From the NCBI RefSeq assembly GCF_018130065.1, contig NZ_JAFCME010000041.1, forward strand, positions 1 to 48,618: a stretch of DNA of 48,618 nucleotides, given 5' to 3'. The translations under genes were made by a program, and so were the position numbers. Below the pieces are notes generated by a model that did not search any database, had not been told where the DNA came from, and was given only the letters and a program-made list of their open reading frames with translations. The DNA comes from Bradyrhizobium sp. AUGA SZCCT0158 (lineage in GTDB: Bacteria > Pseudomonadota > Alphaproteobacteria > Rhizobiales > Xanthobacteraceae). Positions 40,623-48,618 of the stretch are shown in pieces (within the stretch, counting starts at the first letter, position 1; each line of letters starts with the position of its first letter).

Positions 40623-43343
40623 ATGGGTTCAGTCAACACCGCCTCTTTCACGATCAAGCCGATCTTTCGCGGCGGTCCGATCCGATGGCTGATCCTGGGC
40701 GGCGTGCTGCTGATCGCCGCGATCGCGATCGGCGCGACCATCATGGCCGGCAATTTCCGCGAACGCGCGCTGCGCAACAGCGAGCGCGAGCTGGAAAACA
40801 CCGTGCTGCTGCTGGCCCGGCATTTCGATCAACAGCTCGAAGATTTCGAGGTCGTCCAAAAGGACCTCATCACCTTCATGCGCACCAGCGGGATCGCCAC
40901 TCTGGAGAACTACAAGCGTCGGATGTCCACCGCGGAAATCCATCTGATGCTGAAGTCCAAGATGGACGCGCTGTCCTATGTCGGCAGCGTCAACGTCCTG
41001 GACGCCGACGGCCAGCTGATCAATTCGTCGGCCGCCTGGCCCGTGCCGCCGGTCAATGTGGCGGACCGGGCTTACTTCAGGACTTTCAAGTCCAGCCCGG
41101 ATTCGCCGGCGATGCTGATCGAGGCCGTCCACAGCCGCATCACCGGCGCCTGGACCACCGTGATCCTGCGCAAGGTCAGCGGACCAAACGGCGAATTCCT
41201 GGGCGCGATCGGCCGAGGCATCGAACCGGCCAATTTCGAGAGGTTCTTTGCCACGGTGGCGCTCGGCCCTGACGCCGCGATCGCCATGCACCACCGCGAC
41301 GGCACGCTGCTCGCCCGTTATCCGCACGCGCAGGATTTGATCGGCAAGAATTTCAAGACCGGCCCGGCCCGCCAGCAACAGGTCTTCGACCAGGATCATA
41401 CAACGTCCCGCCTGACCAGTCCGCTCGACGGCAAGGACCGCGTGATCTCCTCCCGCGCGCTGAGCAAATTTCCAATCGTAATCGTCGCGTCGACGACGAC
41501 ATCGGCCGCGCTCGCCGACTGGCGTGAGCAGATCAGCCTCCTGATCGCGGTGGCAGGCCTGTCCGTGCTGGCGATTGCCGTGCTGTTGTCCCTGGTGGTG
41601 CGCAAGCTCTTGCAGCAGCACCGCGCATCGCGACAGCGGCTGACGCTGGAAAAGCAGCGACTCGACACCGCCGTCAACAATATGACGCAAGGCCTGCTGC
41701 TGTTCGATTCCTCGCAGCGCCTCGTCATCTGCAACCAGCGCTATCTCGATATGTACGGCCTGTCGGCCGAGATCGTGAAGCCGGGCTGCAGTTTCCGCGA
41801 CGTGATCGCGCATCGGAAACAGACCGGATCGTTCACCGGCGACGTCGACCGCTACGTCGTGCGGGTGCTGCGCGACGTCGGACAGCGCAACGCGATGATC
41901 ATCACGACGCCCGACGGACGTTCGGTCCAGGTCGTCAACGAACCGCTGGCGGACGGCGGATGGGTGGCCACCCATGAAGACGTCACCGAACAACGCCAGG
42001 CCGAGGAGCGCATCACCCACCTCGCCCATTACGACGCGCTGACCGACCTGCCGAACCGCACGCTGTTCCACGAACAACTCAAGCAGGAATTGCCTCACGT
42101 CGCGGCCGACCGGCAGCTTGCCGTGCTCTATATCGACATCGACGAGTTCAAGAGCATCAACGACTCGCTCGGACACATGATCGGCGACGAGTTGCTCAAG
42201 GCCGTCGCGGTCAGCCTCCGTGCTTGCGTGCGCGAGACCGATTTCGTGGCGAGGCTCGGCGGCGACGAATTCGCCATCGTGCAGACCGGGGTGACGGGCG
42301 CCGACGAGGTCACCGAACTCGTCCACCGCATCTATGATGCGATCCGCGCTCCGTACGAATGCCTCGGCCATCACGTGACCACCGACGCCTCGATCGGCAT
42401 CGCGCTGGCGCCGAAAGACGGTTCCGACCTCGACCAGATCCTGAAGAACGCGGATCTGGCGATGTACGCCGCCAAGGCCGCCGGCCGCCGTACCCATCGT
42501 TTCTTCCAGCCGGAAATGGACGCCCAGGTGCGCGCCCGCCGCGTGCTGGAAATGGACCTGCGACAGGCCATCGTCGATGGCGGCTTCGAGGTTTATTACC
42601 AGCCGTGTCTGGACCTGCGGGACGGCAGGATCACCGGCTGCGAAGCGCTGGTGCGCTGGCGCCATCCGCAGCGCGGCATCATTTCGCCGGCCGACTTCGT
42701 GCCGATCGCCGAAGAGACCGGCCTGATCAATCAGCTCGGCGAGTGGGTGCTGACCACGGCGTGCGCCGAGGCCGCGACCTGGCCGGACGATGTCCGTCTT
42801 GCGGTCAACGTTTCGCCGGTGCAGTTCAAGAGCGGAACTTTGGCGCTGAAGGTGATGGCAGCCCTTGGGGCCTCGGGCCTTGCCGCGGGCCGGCTGGAGC
42901 TCGAGATCACCGAAGCGGTGCTGATCCGCGACGACGAAGCGGCGCTTGCCATCCTGCACCAGCTACGCGCCATCGGGGTCAGGATAGCGCTCGACGATTT
43001 CGGGACCGGCTATTCCTCGCTGAGCTATCTGAAGCGCTTCCCGTTCGACAAGATCAAGATCGACCGCTGCTTCGTCACCGATATCGGCGAGCCGGAAGGG
43101 TCGGCCAGCATTGTCGAGGCGGTGGTGAACATCGCCGCCGCGCGCCACATGACGACGACGGCGGAAGGCGTCGAGACCGAGCAGCAGCGCGAATTGCTGC
43201 GCGCGCTCGGCTGTTCGGAGATGCAGGGCTATCTGTTCAGTCCGCCACGACCCGGCGCCGACATCAAGCCCCTGCTGCTCGCGCACCGGCCTGCCGCCGC
43301 CGCGAGCCCGGTGCGGTCCCGCAGGCGCAAGCCCGCCGCTTAG
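40623..43343 (+). CDS. Membrane GGDEF-EAL cyclic-di-GMP protein with sensor domains
   Basis: A 906-residue inner-membrane signalling protein. A transmembrane helix (about 22-42), a periplasmic dCache-like sensor (about 45-295), a second helix (about 303-326), a coiled coil, a PAS-like domain (about 345-455), GGDEF (about 470-630) and EAL (about 640-890). GGDEF is intact at 546-550 with an inhibitory RxxD site (RETD, 537-540). The EAL motif (674-676), DDFGTGYSSLSYL and the TAEGVE loop are also intact, so either synthesis or breakdown of c-di-GMP, or both, is possible. Confidence 0.92.
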   Translation: MGSVNTASFTIKPIFRGGPIRWLILGGVLLIAAIAIGATIMAGNFRERALRNSERELENTVLLLARHFDQQLEDFEVVQKDLITFMRTSGIATLENYKRRMSTAEIHLMLKSKMDALSYVGSVNVLDADGQLINSSAAWPVPPVNVADRAYFRTFKSSPDSPAMLIEAVHSRITGAWTTVILRKVSGPNGEFLGAIGRGIEPANFERFFATVALGPDAAIAMHHRDGTLLARYPHAQDLIGKNFKTGPARQQQVFDQDHTTSRLTSPLDGKDRVISSRALSKFPIVIVASTTTSAALADWREQISLLIAVAGLSVLAIAVLLSLVVRKLLQQHRASRQRLTLEKQRLDTAVNNMTQGLLLFDSSQRLVICNQRYLDMYGLSAEIVKPGCSFRDVIAHRKQTGSFTGDVDRYVVRVLRDVGQRNAMIITTPDGRSVQVVNEPLADGGWVATHEDVTEQRQAEERITHLAHYDALTDLPNRTLFHEQLKQELPHVAADRQLAVLYIDIDEFKSINDSLGHMIGDELLKAVAVSLRACVRETDFVARLGGDEFAIVQTGVTGADEVTELVHRIYDAIRAPYECLGHHVTTDASIGIALAPKDGSDLDQILKNADLAMYAAKAAGRRTHRFFQPEMDAQVRARRVLEMDLRQAIVDGGFEVYYQPCLDLRDGRITGCEALVRWRHPQRGIISPADFVPIAEETGLINQLGEWVLTTACAEAATWPDDVRLAVNVSPVQFKSGTLALKVMAALGASGLAAGRLELEITEAVLIRDDEAALAILHQLRAIGVRIALDDFGTGYSSLSYLKRFPFDKIKIDRCFVTDIGEPEGSASIVEAVVNIAAARHMTTTAEGVETEQQRELLRALGCSEMQGYLFSPPRPGADIKPLLLAHRPAAAASPVRSRRRKPAA

Positions 43344-43714
43344 GCCTGACGACATTCGTCATACGTCGCTCTTCCTTTTCCGTAGGGTGTCTCCTCGCTG
43401 GTTCCATCCTCGCAGGAACTTTCTGAAGTCGCTTTTCCGCGCTCTCGACATCGACAGCAAATCGACCTCGGAACGGGAACGGCTGCGCCACACCATCGTT
43501 TTTAGTTGGAGCAACCCGGCGGCTCGTTCGCCAGTTCGCTCCCGTGCAACACGACCGATGGCGCAGGTAACGTGCCGCCGTGTCGGTTGCGTGCCATCGC
43601 CTATGCTGTTTGCAAGGTGAGGCTATGCGGCTCAAGCAGGCGGCATGCAAAGATGCGTGGAACGCGATGTGCCGCGCGCCGGAACCAGCAAAAAAATTTG
43701 AGGAGGTACAGAAG

Positions 43715-45349
43715 ATGGAAACCAGGATCATGAAGAGAAAACTTCTACTCAGTACCGCAGCGCTGTTGGCGGGCGTGACTGTCGCGACCGCACAGGGAAT
43801 GCGCGAGGGCGCAGGTACCGGCGGCATCAGCGGCGCCGGTGAACACGGGATGTCCTCGGGCGCATCTGGCGGCCGTTCCTCGGGAGCCCAGATGCAAAAC
43901 GAGACGCGCGGACAGGGAGGCATGAGAGAAGGCGGGCGGGCCGAAGGCCCGAGCGGCCGGCAGATCGATCGGAGCGAGGCCCGCGGCAAGGAAATGCAGC
44001 GTTCGCAGACAACGACAGGACAGGCCGGGCGCGAAGGTTCCCGCGGCGAGGAGCAAACCGAGCGGCAGATCGATCGTAGCAACAAGGCCGAGCGTGGCCA
44101 GGCCCAGCGAGACCAGGGCCGCAAGGACCAGACCATCGGACAGGGTCGGAACAGCGAGCAAACCCGCAAGTCGGAAGGTAACAAGCCCGATGCTACGCGG
44201 CAGGACGGCGCTCAGACGCGTCAGCAAGATCAGTCCAAGGCCGCAACCCAGAACCAGAACAAGACCGGCGCTGATGCTCAGCAGCAGACGGGCAACCAGG
44301 CGCGACAACAGCAACCTGACACCGCTACGCAGAACCAGGGGACGACAGGCGCAGCAACCCAGACCCAGAGCGGTTCGGCAACCCAAGGCCCGACGCAAAA
44401 TCAACCCGGCATCGCAACTCAGAACCAGGCGAGCCAGACCACCAGCCAGACTACCTCGGCTAGCGGCATGACGCTTAGCGCGCAGCAGCAAACAACGATT
44501 CACCAGTCGGTGATCTCTGCGAGCAACGCCCCGCGCGTCAACATCAATAGCGTCAACTTCGCAATCAACACCGGCGTGATCGTGCCTTCGCACGTGCATG
44601 CGGTGTCGATCTCGGCTTTCCCCGCCATGATCGATGTATTCCCGCAGTACCGCGATTACAGCTTCTTCGTCGTCGAAGACGAAGTCGTGTTCCTGGATCG
44701 CGAACGCCGCGTCGTCGACGTTGTGCCGGCCGGGCCGCGTGCGCGCTTTAGCAGCGGCGGTAGCGGCGGAGGCACCATGGCGCTCAATCTCAGCGAGATC
44801 GAGATCCGCGAGGTACAGCGGGTTCTGATTGATCGCGGCTTGCTCACCAGTGAAGCGGATGGCGTGTTGGGTCCCCGGACACGCGAGGCGCTGATCACCT
44901 TCCAGCGGCAGCAGGGCATCCAAGCCAGCGGCAGCATCGATACGAGCACCGTTGGCGCACTGGGACTGTCAAACCGGATTCAGTCCGGCCAGAACGTAAC
45001 CGGTAGCCAGTCGACCAGCAATCCATCGACCACGACCGGCCAGGGCCAAGTCGGAGCGCAGCAACCCGTGACTCAGCAGAATGCCGCCGGACAGGGAAGC
45101 AACCAGACCAACCCGCCCCAGCAGCAGTCGACGACAGGCCAACAGCCGTCTGCCCAGAACCAGTCGGCGCAGCAGAACACGACCGGACAGGCCGCGCCGC
45201 AAAACCAATCCGCGGTTGGAGAGGGTAGCAATCAGCCGGCTGCAAACCAGAACACGCAGCCCGGGCAGACCACCGGCGCGGCGCCCTCAACTTCGGGCCA
45301 AGCCAACCCGCCGGCGCAAAACCCTGATCAGAATCCAAATAGCAAGTGA
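43715..45349 (+). CDS. Exported low-complexity protein with peptidoglycan-binding domain
   Basis: The 544-residue product has a signal peptide (MKRKLLLSTAALLAGVTVATAQ, split here as KRKLLLSTAAL and VTVATAQ), a long Gly/Gln/Asn/Thr-rich region (about 25-255), a folded centre resembling DUF1236 (about 265-340), a PG_binding_1 domain (about 350-415; VQRVLIDRGLLTSEADGVLG) and a second Gln/Asn/Pro-rich tail. A strong AGGAGG precedes the ATG at 43715; an in-frame ATG at 43625 also has a weak site. It may link the cell wall with the surface. The upstream 371 bases (43344-43714) hold nothing else. Confidence 0.8.
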   Translation: METRIMKRKLLLSTAALLAGVTVATAQGMREGAGTGGISGAGEHGMSSGASGGRSSGAQMQNETRGQGGMREGGRAEGPSGRQIDRSEARGKEMQRSQTTTGQAGREGSRGEEQTERQIDRSNKAERGQAQRDQGRKDQTIGQGRNSEQTRKSEGNKPDATRQDGAQTRQQDQSKAATQNQNKTGADAQQQTGNQARQQQPDTATQNQGTTGAATQTQSGSATQGPTQNQPGIATQNQASQTTSQTTSASGMTLSAQQQTTIHQSVISASNAPRVNINSVNFAINTGVIVPSHVHAVSISAFPAMIDVFPQYRDYSFFVVEDEVVFLDRERRVVDVVPAGPRARFSSGGSGGGTMALNLSEIEIREVQRVLIDRGLLTSEADGVLGPRTREALITFQRQQGIQASGSIDTSTVGALGLSNRIQSGQNVTGSQSTSNPSTTTGQGQVGAQQPVTQQNAAGQGSNQTNPPQQQSTTGQQPSAQNQSAQQNTTGQAAPQNQSAVGEGSNQPAANQNTQPGQTTGAAPSTSGQANPPAQNPDQNPNSK

Positions 45350-45365
45350 CGAGACCACAAATCTC

Positions 45366-45393
45366 GAGCCCCGCTCCGGCGGGGCTCTTTTTT
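45366..45393 (+). terminator. Intrinsic terminator
   Basis: Perfect arms GAGCCCCGC and GCGGGGCTC around a four-base loop, followed by six Ts on the plus strand. It ends the gene for the exported low-complexity protein. Confidence 0.9.
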
Positions 45394-45432
45394 AAGTCTC
45401 TCGATCCGCGACGGCGCCGCTGCGGAATCTGC

Positions 45433-46776
45433 CTAGTTCGGCACCGCCCGCTTCGACGAAGCAACCGCCGGCGCATTGGCGTTGACGGTGACGCCGCGCA
45501 GCAGATTGTAGGCGGCACCGAGCGCCTTGTCGTCCTTGACGTCAGGCGGCACGTAGGATTGCGAACCGGTCTGCTCGGCGCCGTCGCCCGCCAGGTGGCC
45601 ACGCATCGACGCTTCGCCCTTCAGCTCGGCACGGCTCTTCAGTTCGTCCGGCACGTCCTGCAGCACCTCGATGTCAGGCGTGACGCCCTGGGCCTGGATC
45701 GATTTTCCGGACGGCGTGAAATAGCGCGCGGTCGTCAGTGCCAGCGCGCCGTTGGACTTGCCGAGCGGAATGATCGTCTGCACCGAGCCCTTGCCGAACG
45801 AACGCGTGCCGATGATGGTGGCGCGCTTGTGGTCGCGCAAGGCGCCGGCCACGATTTCCGAGGCCGATGCCGATCCGCCGTTGATCAGCACGACGAGCGG
45901 TTTGCCTTTGGTCAGGTCGCCGCCGCGCGCGACGAAACGCTGGGTTTCCTCCGGCGTGCGGCCGCGGGTCGAGACCACCTCGCCCCGCCCCATGAAAGCG
46001 CTCGACACCGACACCGCCTGATCGAGCAGGCCGCCCGGATTGTTGCGCAGGTCGATGACGTAGCCCACCAGCTTGTCGGATGGGATCGACTTTGAAATAT
46101 CCGCGATCGCCTTGCGCAGGCCGTCGGTGGTCTGCTCGTTGAAGCTGGTAATTCTGATATAACCGATATCGCCGCCCTCGGTGCGGAAGCGCACCGGCCG
46201 CACCCGGATGATTTCGCGCACGATCGCGACCTCGACCGGCGTATCCGCGCCCTTGCGGACGATCTTGAGGCGGATCTTGCTGTTGGCCGGCCCCTTCATC
46301 TTGCTGACGGCCTGATCGAGCGTCATGCCCTGAATGGAATCATCGTCGATCTGCGTGATCAGATCGCCCGACATGATGCCGGCCTTGGCGGCGGGCGTGT
46401 CGTCGATCGGCGCCACCACCTTGACGAGGCCATCATCCATCGTGACCTCGATGCCGAGCCCGCCAAATTCGCCATGCGTGGTCTCCTGCATGTCGCTCCA
46501 GCCCTTCGCATTCATGTAGCGCGAATGCGGATCGAGCGAGGAGATCATGCCGTTGATGGCGCCCTCCATCAGCTTGGAATCGTCGGGCTTCTCGACGTAG
46601 CTGGCGCGAATGCGCTCGAACACGTCACCGAACAGATTGAGCTGCGAATAGGTGCCGTCGGTGCGGGCCGCAGCCTTGGCGGCCGCAACCAGATGCGCCC
46701 CCTGCGGTCCGGCGACCAGAACGGTCAAACAGACGCCGGTGACCGTGCCGAGGAGAAAGGTGAGATTCCTGCGCAT
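45433..46776 (-). CDS. ctpA: C-terminal processing peptidase, S41 family
   Basis: A periplasmic serine protease that trims protein C-termini. The 447-residue product has an N-terminal membrane or signal segment (about 5-25), a PDZ domain (about 105-180) and the S41 core with GYVIDLRNNPGGLLD, the nucleophile in GGSASASE (301-307) and general base K329 in SFGKGSVQ. An Ala/Pro-rich tail follows. It converges with the low-complexity protein gene. A 5' neighbour is missing because the repeat region begins upstream. Confidence 0.94.
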   Translation of the reverse strand: MRRNLTFLLGTVTGVCLTVLVAGPQGAHLVAAAKAAARTDGTYSQLNLFGDVFERIRASYVEKPDDSKLMEGAINGMISSLDPHSRYMNAKGWSDMQETTHGEFGGLGIEVTMDDGLVKVVAPIDDTPAAKAGIMSGDLITQIDDDSIQGMTLDQAVSKMKGPANSKIRLKIVRKGADTPVEVAIVREIIRVRPVRFRTEGGDIGYIRITSFNEQTTDGLRKAIADISKSIPSDKLVGYVIDLRNNPGGLLDQAVSVSSAFMGRGEVVSTRGRTPEETQRFVARGGDLTKGKPLVVLINGGSASASEIVAGALRDHKRATIIGTRSFGKGSVQTIIPLGKSNGALALTTARYFTPSGKSIQAQGVTPDIEVLQDVPDELKSRAELKGEASMRGHLAGDGAEQTGSQSYVPPDVKDDKALGAAYNLLRGVTVNANAPAVASSKRAVPN

Positions 46777-46962
46777 TTGCGATCCTTCTCGCTATCATCA
46801 GCCAAAATCATGTGAATCGGCGTCCGGGCTCCGGCGCGGCCAACCAACAACGGCTTTTTGGTCGGATCAAGGCGGTTTCGGCCCGGGCCATTACGGGTTT
46901 GTTAAGTATAGGGTTTTGGCGGGAAATGGGCTTGGTTTTTGGGGGAGTATGGCCCCTGAGTT

Positions 46963-47105
46963 GTCGTCCCGGCGAAGGCCGGGACCCATACCGCGTGATC
47001 TCTCGGTGAAGGCTCGATAGCAGACACCTTCCGCAAAACTTCTCCCTGTGGTTATGGGTCCCCCGATGCGCAATTGCGCATCTGAGCTCAAGGCCGGGAC
47101 GACGG
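46963..47105. repeat. GTCGTCCCGG-bounded interval
   Basis: Bounded by GTCGTCCCGG (left) and CCGGGACGAC (right), with inner arms GGGACCCATA and TATGGGTCCC. It adjoins the long dispersed repeat and is related to the hairpin at 4391-4417. Confidence 0.7.
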
Positions 47106-47652
47106 CGGTGTTTGCTGTTGCACTGTGGTCTAAACGCAGGTTCGCCTTCTCGCGACACATTGCGCCCGAGGTTTGCCAGATTTCCTTGCCCCAAATAAGA
47201 GGGCGCAGGGAATGCCGGATGCGCGCTGCACCCGCGGTCTCATGTGCGATTGTGCTAAGAAAGCTGCACATGAGCATACAGGGCAGCGGAGAACATCCGA
47301 CATTCCCTGCGCAATGGCTTTACGGCTTATGCCGTGATCTCCCCGGAGACGAGTTCTTGGTTGACTCCGTCGCTGCCGTTCGGCTCTCGCCTACCCGGCA
47401 ACTTGACACCTGCAACGGGTGCCAGGACCACACGGTTTTGCCGTACGCTTGTCCACGCCGTCGTCGAAGCGTAAACCAGCGTCCACCGCAACCCGCCCAA
47501 CGTCCGTGACGACGGCCGACGCCCTTCTGAGTAGGACGGGATGGGCAAACACATACCTCTGATTTTCCTTCTGGTAAACGGAATTCTTTTTTTATTCTGG
47601 GGCTTGACACGATTTCTGCTAATTCGAAACGACCTTGCCATCGGGCTGATCA
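47106..47652 (+). repeat. Dispersed intergenic repeat, copy 2 (fuller copy)
   Basis: The left half folds into a large interrupted stem: GCGCAGGGAATGCCGGATG (47203-47221) pairs with 47294-47312, and CTCATGTGC (47239-47247) with GCACATGAG (47266-47274). The right half (47303-47543) matches 9-251. The end carries the TTGACACGATTT motif (47604). Open frames inside it, including one at 47541-47801, look like repeat sequence rather than genes. Confidence 0.88.
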
Positions 47653-47838
47653 CCTGCCGTAACGGCGAGAGGCAGTTGAAGGGCGAGACGCTCCGCCATC
47701 GCAGCGCCAGGCGCGTCTTTGGTATCTCGGAACCATTTTTTTCCATCGATGTTTTGGTACCGGGGCCATCGCGCACGGCAGATTGCCGCCGTGGCAGATG
47801 AGCCGTTGGGTGCGGGTCGGTAGCGGCAGAAGCCATCG

Positions 47839-48078
47839 ATGGACGACGACGACTTGTTCTTGGCCATGCTGGGACTGGCAATAGCCGCGGTAATGCTGGT
47901 GGCGGGCGCCCTTTTTCTCATAGCGAGACACGAGACGGGCGAACCGGTCACGCAGCCCGTTCCGGCCGTAATCTTTCCCTTGGAAGACGTGCACGCTTTT
48001 GAGCAGTTGGGCGCCTCGCTCCTGAGCGGAGTATTGCCCTTCGAACGGTCCGCTTGTCGAAGGCTCTGGCGGTGTTGA
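47839..48078 (+). CDS. Possible small membrane protein (79 aa)
   Basis: The product has an acidic start (MDDDD), one clear hydrophobic helix (about 7-28) and a charged tail. The ribosome binding site is weak. A competing frame on the minus strand (47619-47951) has some protein-like composition, so strand is uncertain. Confidence 0.38.
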   Translation: MDDDDLFLAMLGLAIAAVMLVAGALFLIARHETGEPVTQPVPAVIFPLEDVHAFEQLGASLLSGVLPFERSACRRLWRC

Positions 48079-48186
48079 TTTTCTCTTCTACGAAGGAACC
48101 GAAGCCATTCGTTCTGGTTTGGCGGTACGCGCGATCACCGTTGCCGCGCATGGAGGTAGATGTCGTGGTGAAGAAGAGGCTGCACG

Positions 48187-48618
48187 ATGGAGAGAAGCGC
48201 AATCTCACTCCCAACCCTGTCTGACGGACTGTCCCGCTACCTCGCGGAAATCCGCAAGTTTCCCATGCTGACCCCGGAGGAAGAGTGTTCCTACGCCCGG
48301 CGCTGGCGAGAGCAAGGTGATCGGGACGCCGCCTACCGGCTGGTTACCAGTCACCTGCGTCTCGTGGCCAAGATCGCCATGCGCTATCGGGGCTACGGGC
48401 TGCCGATGGCCGACATCGTGTCCGAGGGGAATGTCGGCTTGATGATCGCGGTGAAGCGCTTCGATCCGGAGCGCGGCTTTCGCCTTGCGACGTATGCGAT
48501 GTGGTGGATCAGGGCCTCCATTCAGGAGTACATCCTGCGCACCTGGTCGCTTGTGAAGATGGGGACCGGTACGGCTCAGAAGAAACTGTTCTTCAAGCTT
48601 CGCCGAACCAAGGCGGAG
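48187..48618 (+). CDS. rpoH: RpoH-type (sigma-32) RNA polymerase sigma factor, cut by window end
   Basis: The first 144 residues are visible. LSRYLAEIRKFPMLTPEEE (region 1.2), VTSHLRLVAKIAMRYRGYG and DIVSEGNVGLMIAVKRFDP (region 2.1-2.2), ATYAMWWIRASIQEYILRTW (region 2.3-2.4) and the RpoH box TAQKKLFFKLRR are present. The QKKLFFxLR box separates RpoH from RpoD and RpoS. AAGAGG precedes the ATG at 48187. Bradyrhizobium species carry several rpoH paralogues; which one this is cannot be told. Confidence 0.92.
   Translation, partial: MERSAISLPTLSDGLSRYLAEIRKFPMLTPEEECSYARRWREQGDRDAAYRLVTSHLRLVAKIAMRYRGYGLPMADIVSEGNVGLMIAVKRFDPERGFRLATYAMWWIRASIQEYILRTWSLVKMGTGTAQKKLFFKLRRTKAE

Noticed and set aside
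40629..42959. 776-codon open frame antisense to the GGDEF-EAL gene
   Set aside because: Mirrors the codon bias of the intact sense gene and has no recognisable domain.
47541..47801. 86-codon frame starting in the dispersed repeat
   Set aside because: The first part is repeat sequence shared in degenerate form with the window start and the rest is Arg/Ser-rich; a hydrophobic start alone is not enough.
47619..47951. 110-codon minus-strand frame
   Set aside because: Some protein-like stretches, but its end lies in the repeat, there is no family match, and the opposite strand offers a competing small membrane protein.

Overview
The window looks like chromosomal DNA of a Bradyrhizobium or a very close member of the Nitrobacteraceae. 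The evidence is the high GC content, the typical gene blocks (pdhA-pdhB-DUF5076-pdhC-lpdA, kdsA, pyrG-secG-tpiA, trpD-trpC-moaC) and several families of intergenic repeats that I know from Bradyrhizobium genomes. Assignment to genus is inference; no rRNA or tRNA gene is present to confirm it.

Layout. 1-437: right half of a long dispersed repeat. 438-1934: small unknown genes and a single-domain response regulator. 2109-4379: periplasmic lytic transglycosylase. 4426-12627 (minus): a TctC-type binding protein, threonine synthase, then the pyruvate dehydrogenase cluster (lpdA, pdhC, DUF5076, pdhB, pdhA). 12844-19353: FtsB-like protein, FMN reductase, HtrA-like protease, zinc-type quinone oxidoreductase, an M15-like peptidase with an internal duplication, and enolase. 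19532-23588: exported beta-propeller protein translationally coupled to a c-type cytochrome, queF, an unknown exported protein and a second orphan TctC protein. 23607-30820: MFS pump, kdsA, NIPSNAP protein, pyrG, secG, an XRE-cupin regulator with an acetyltransferase, and tpiA.

30821-32671 is the most accessory-looking stretch: a 32-residue membrane peptide, a peptide with a double-glycine leader, a small winged-helix-like protein and over 600 bases with no confident gene. 32672-37032 returns to core genes (ppiD, trpD, trpC, moaC). 37097-40464 is a likely catabolic cassette: a CGNR zinc-finger regulator divergent from an amidase-MFS pair, with a 29-bp near-palindrome in the shared promoter. 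40623-46776 holds a GGDEF-EAL protein, a low-complexity exported peptidoglycan-binding protein and the CtpA protease. 46963-47650 is a second and fuller copy of the repeat at the window start, and the window ends inside an rpoH-type sigma factor.

Most of the window is ordinary housekeeping DNA (central carbon metabolism, lipopolysaccharide, nucleotide, tryptophan and molybdopterin synthesis, envelope maintenance). No CRISPR array, prophage, intact insertion sequence or convincing new multi-gene defence system was seen. The best leads for something new are the double-glycine peptide locus between tpiA and ppiD, the CGNR operator and its cassette, and the beta-propeller/cytochrome pair.
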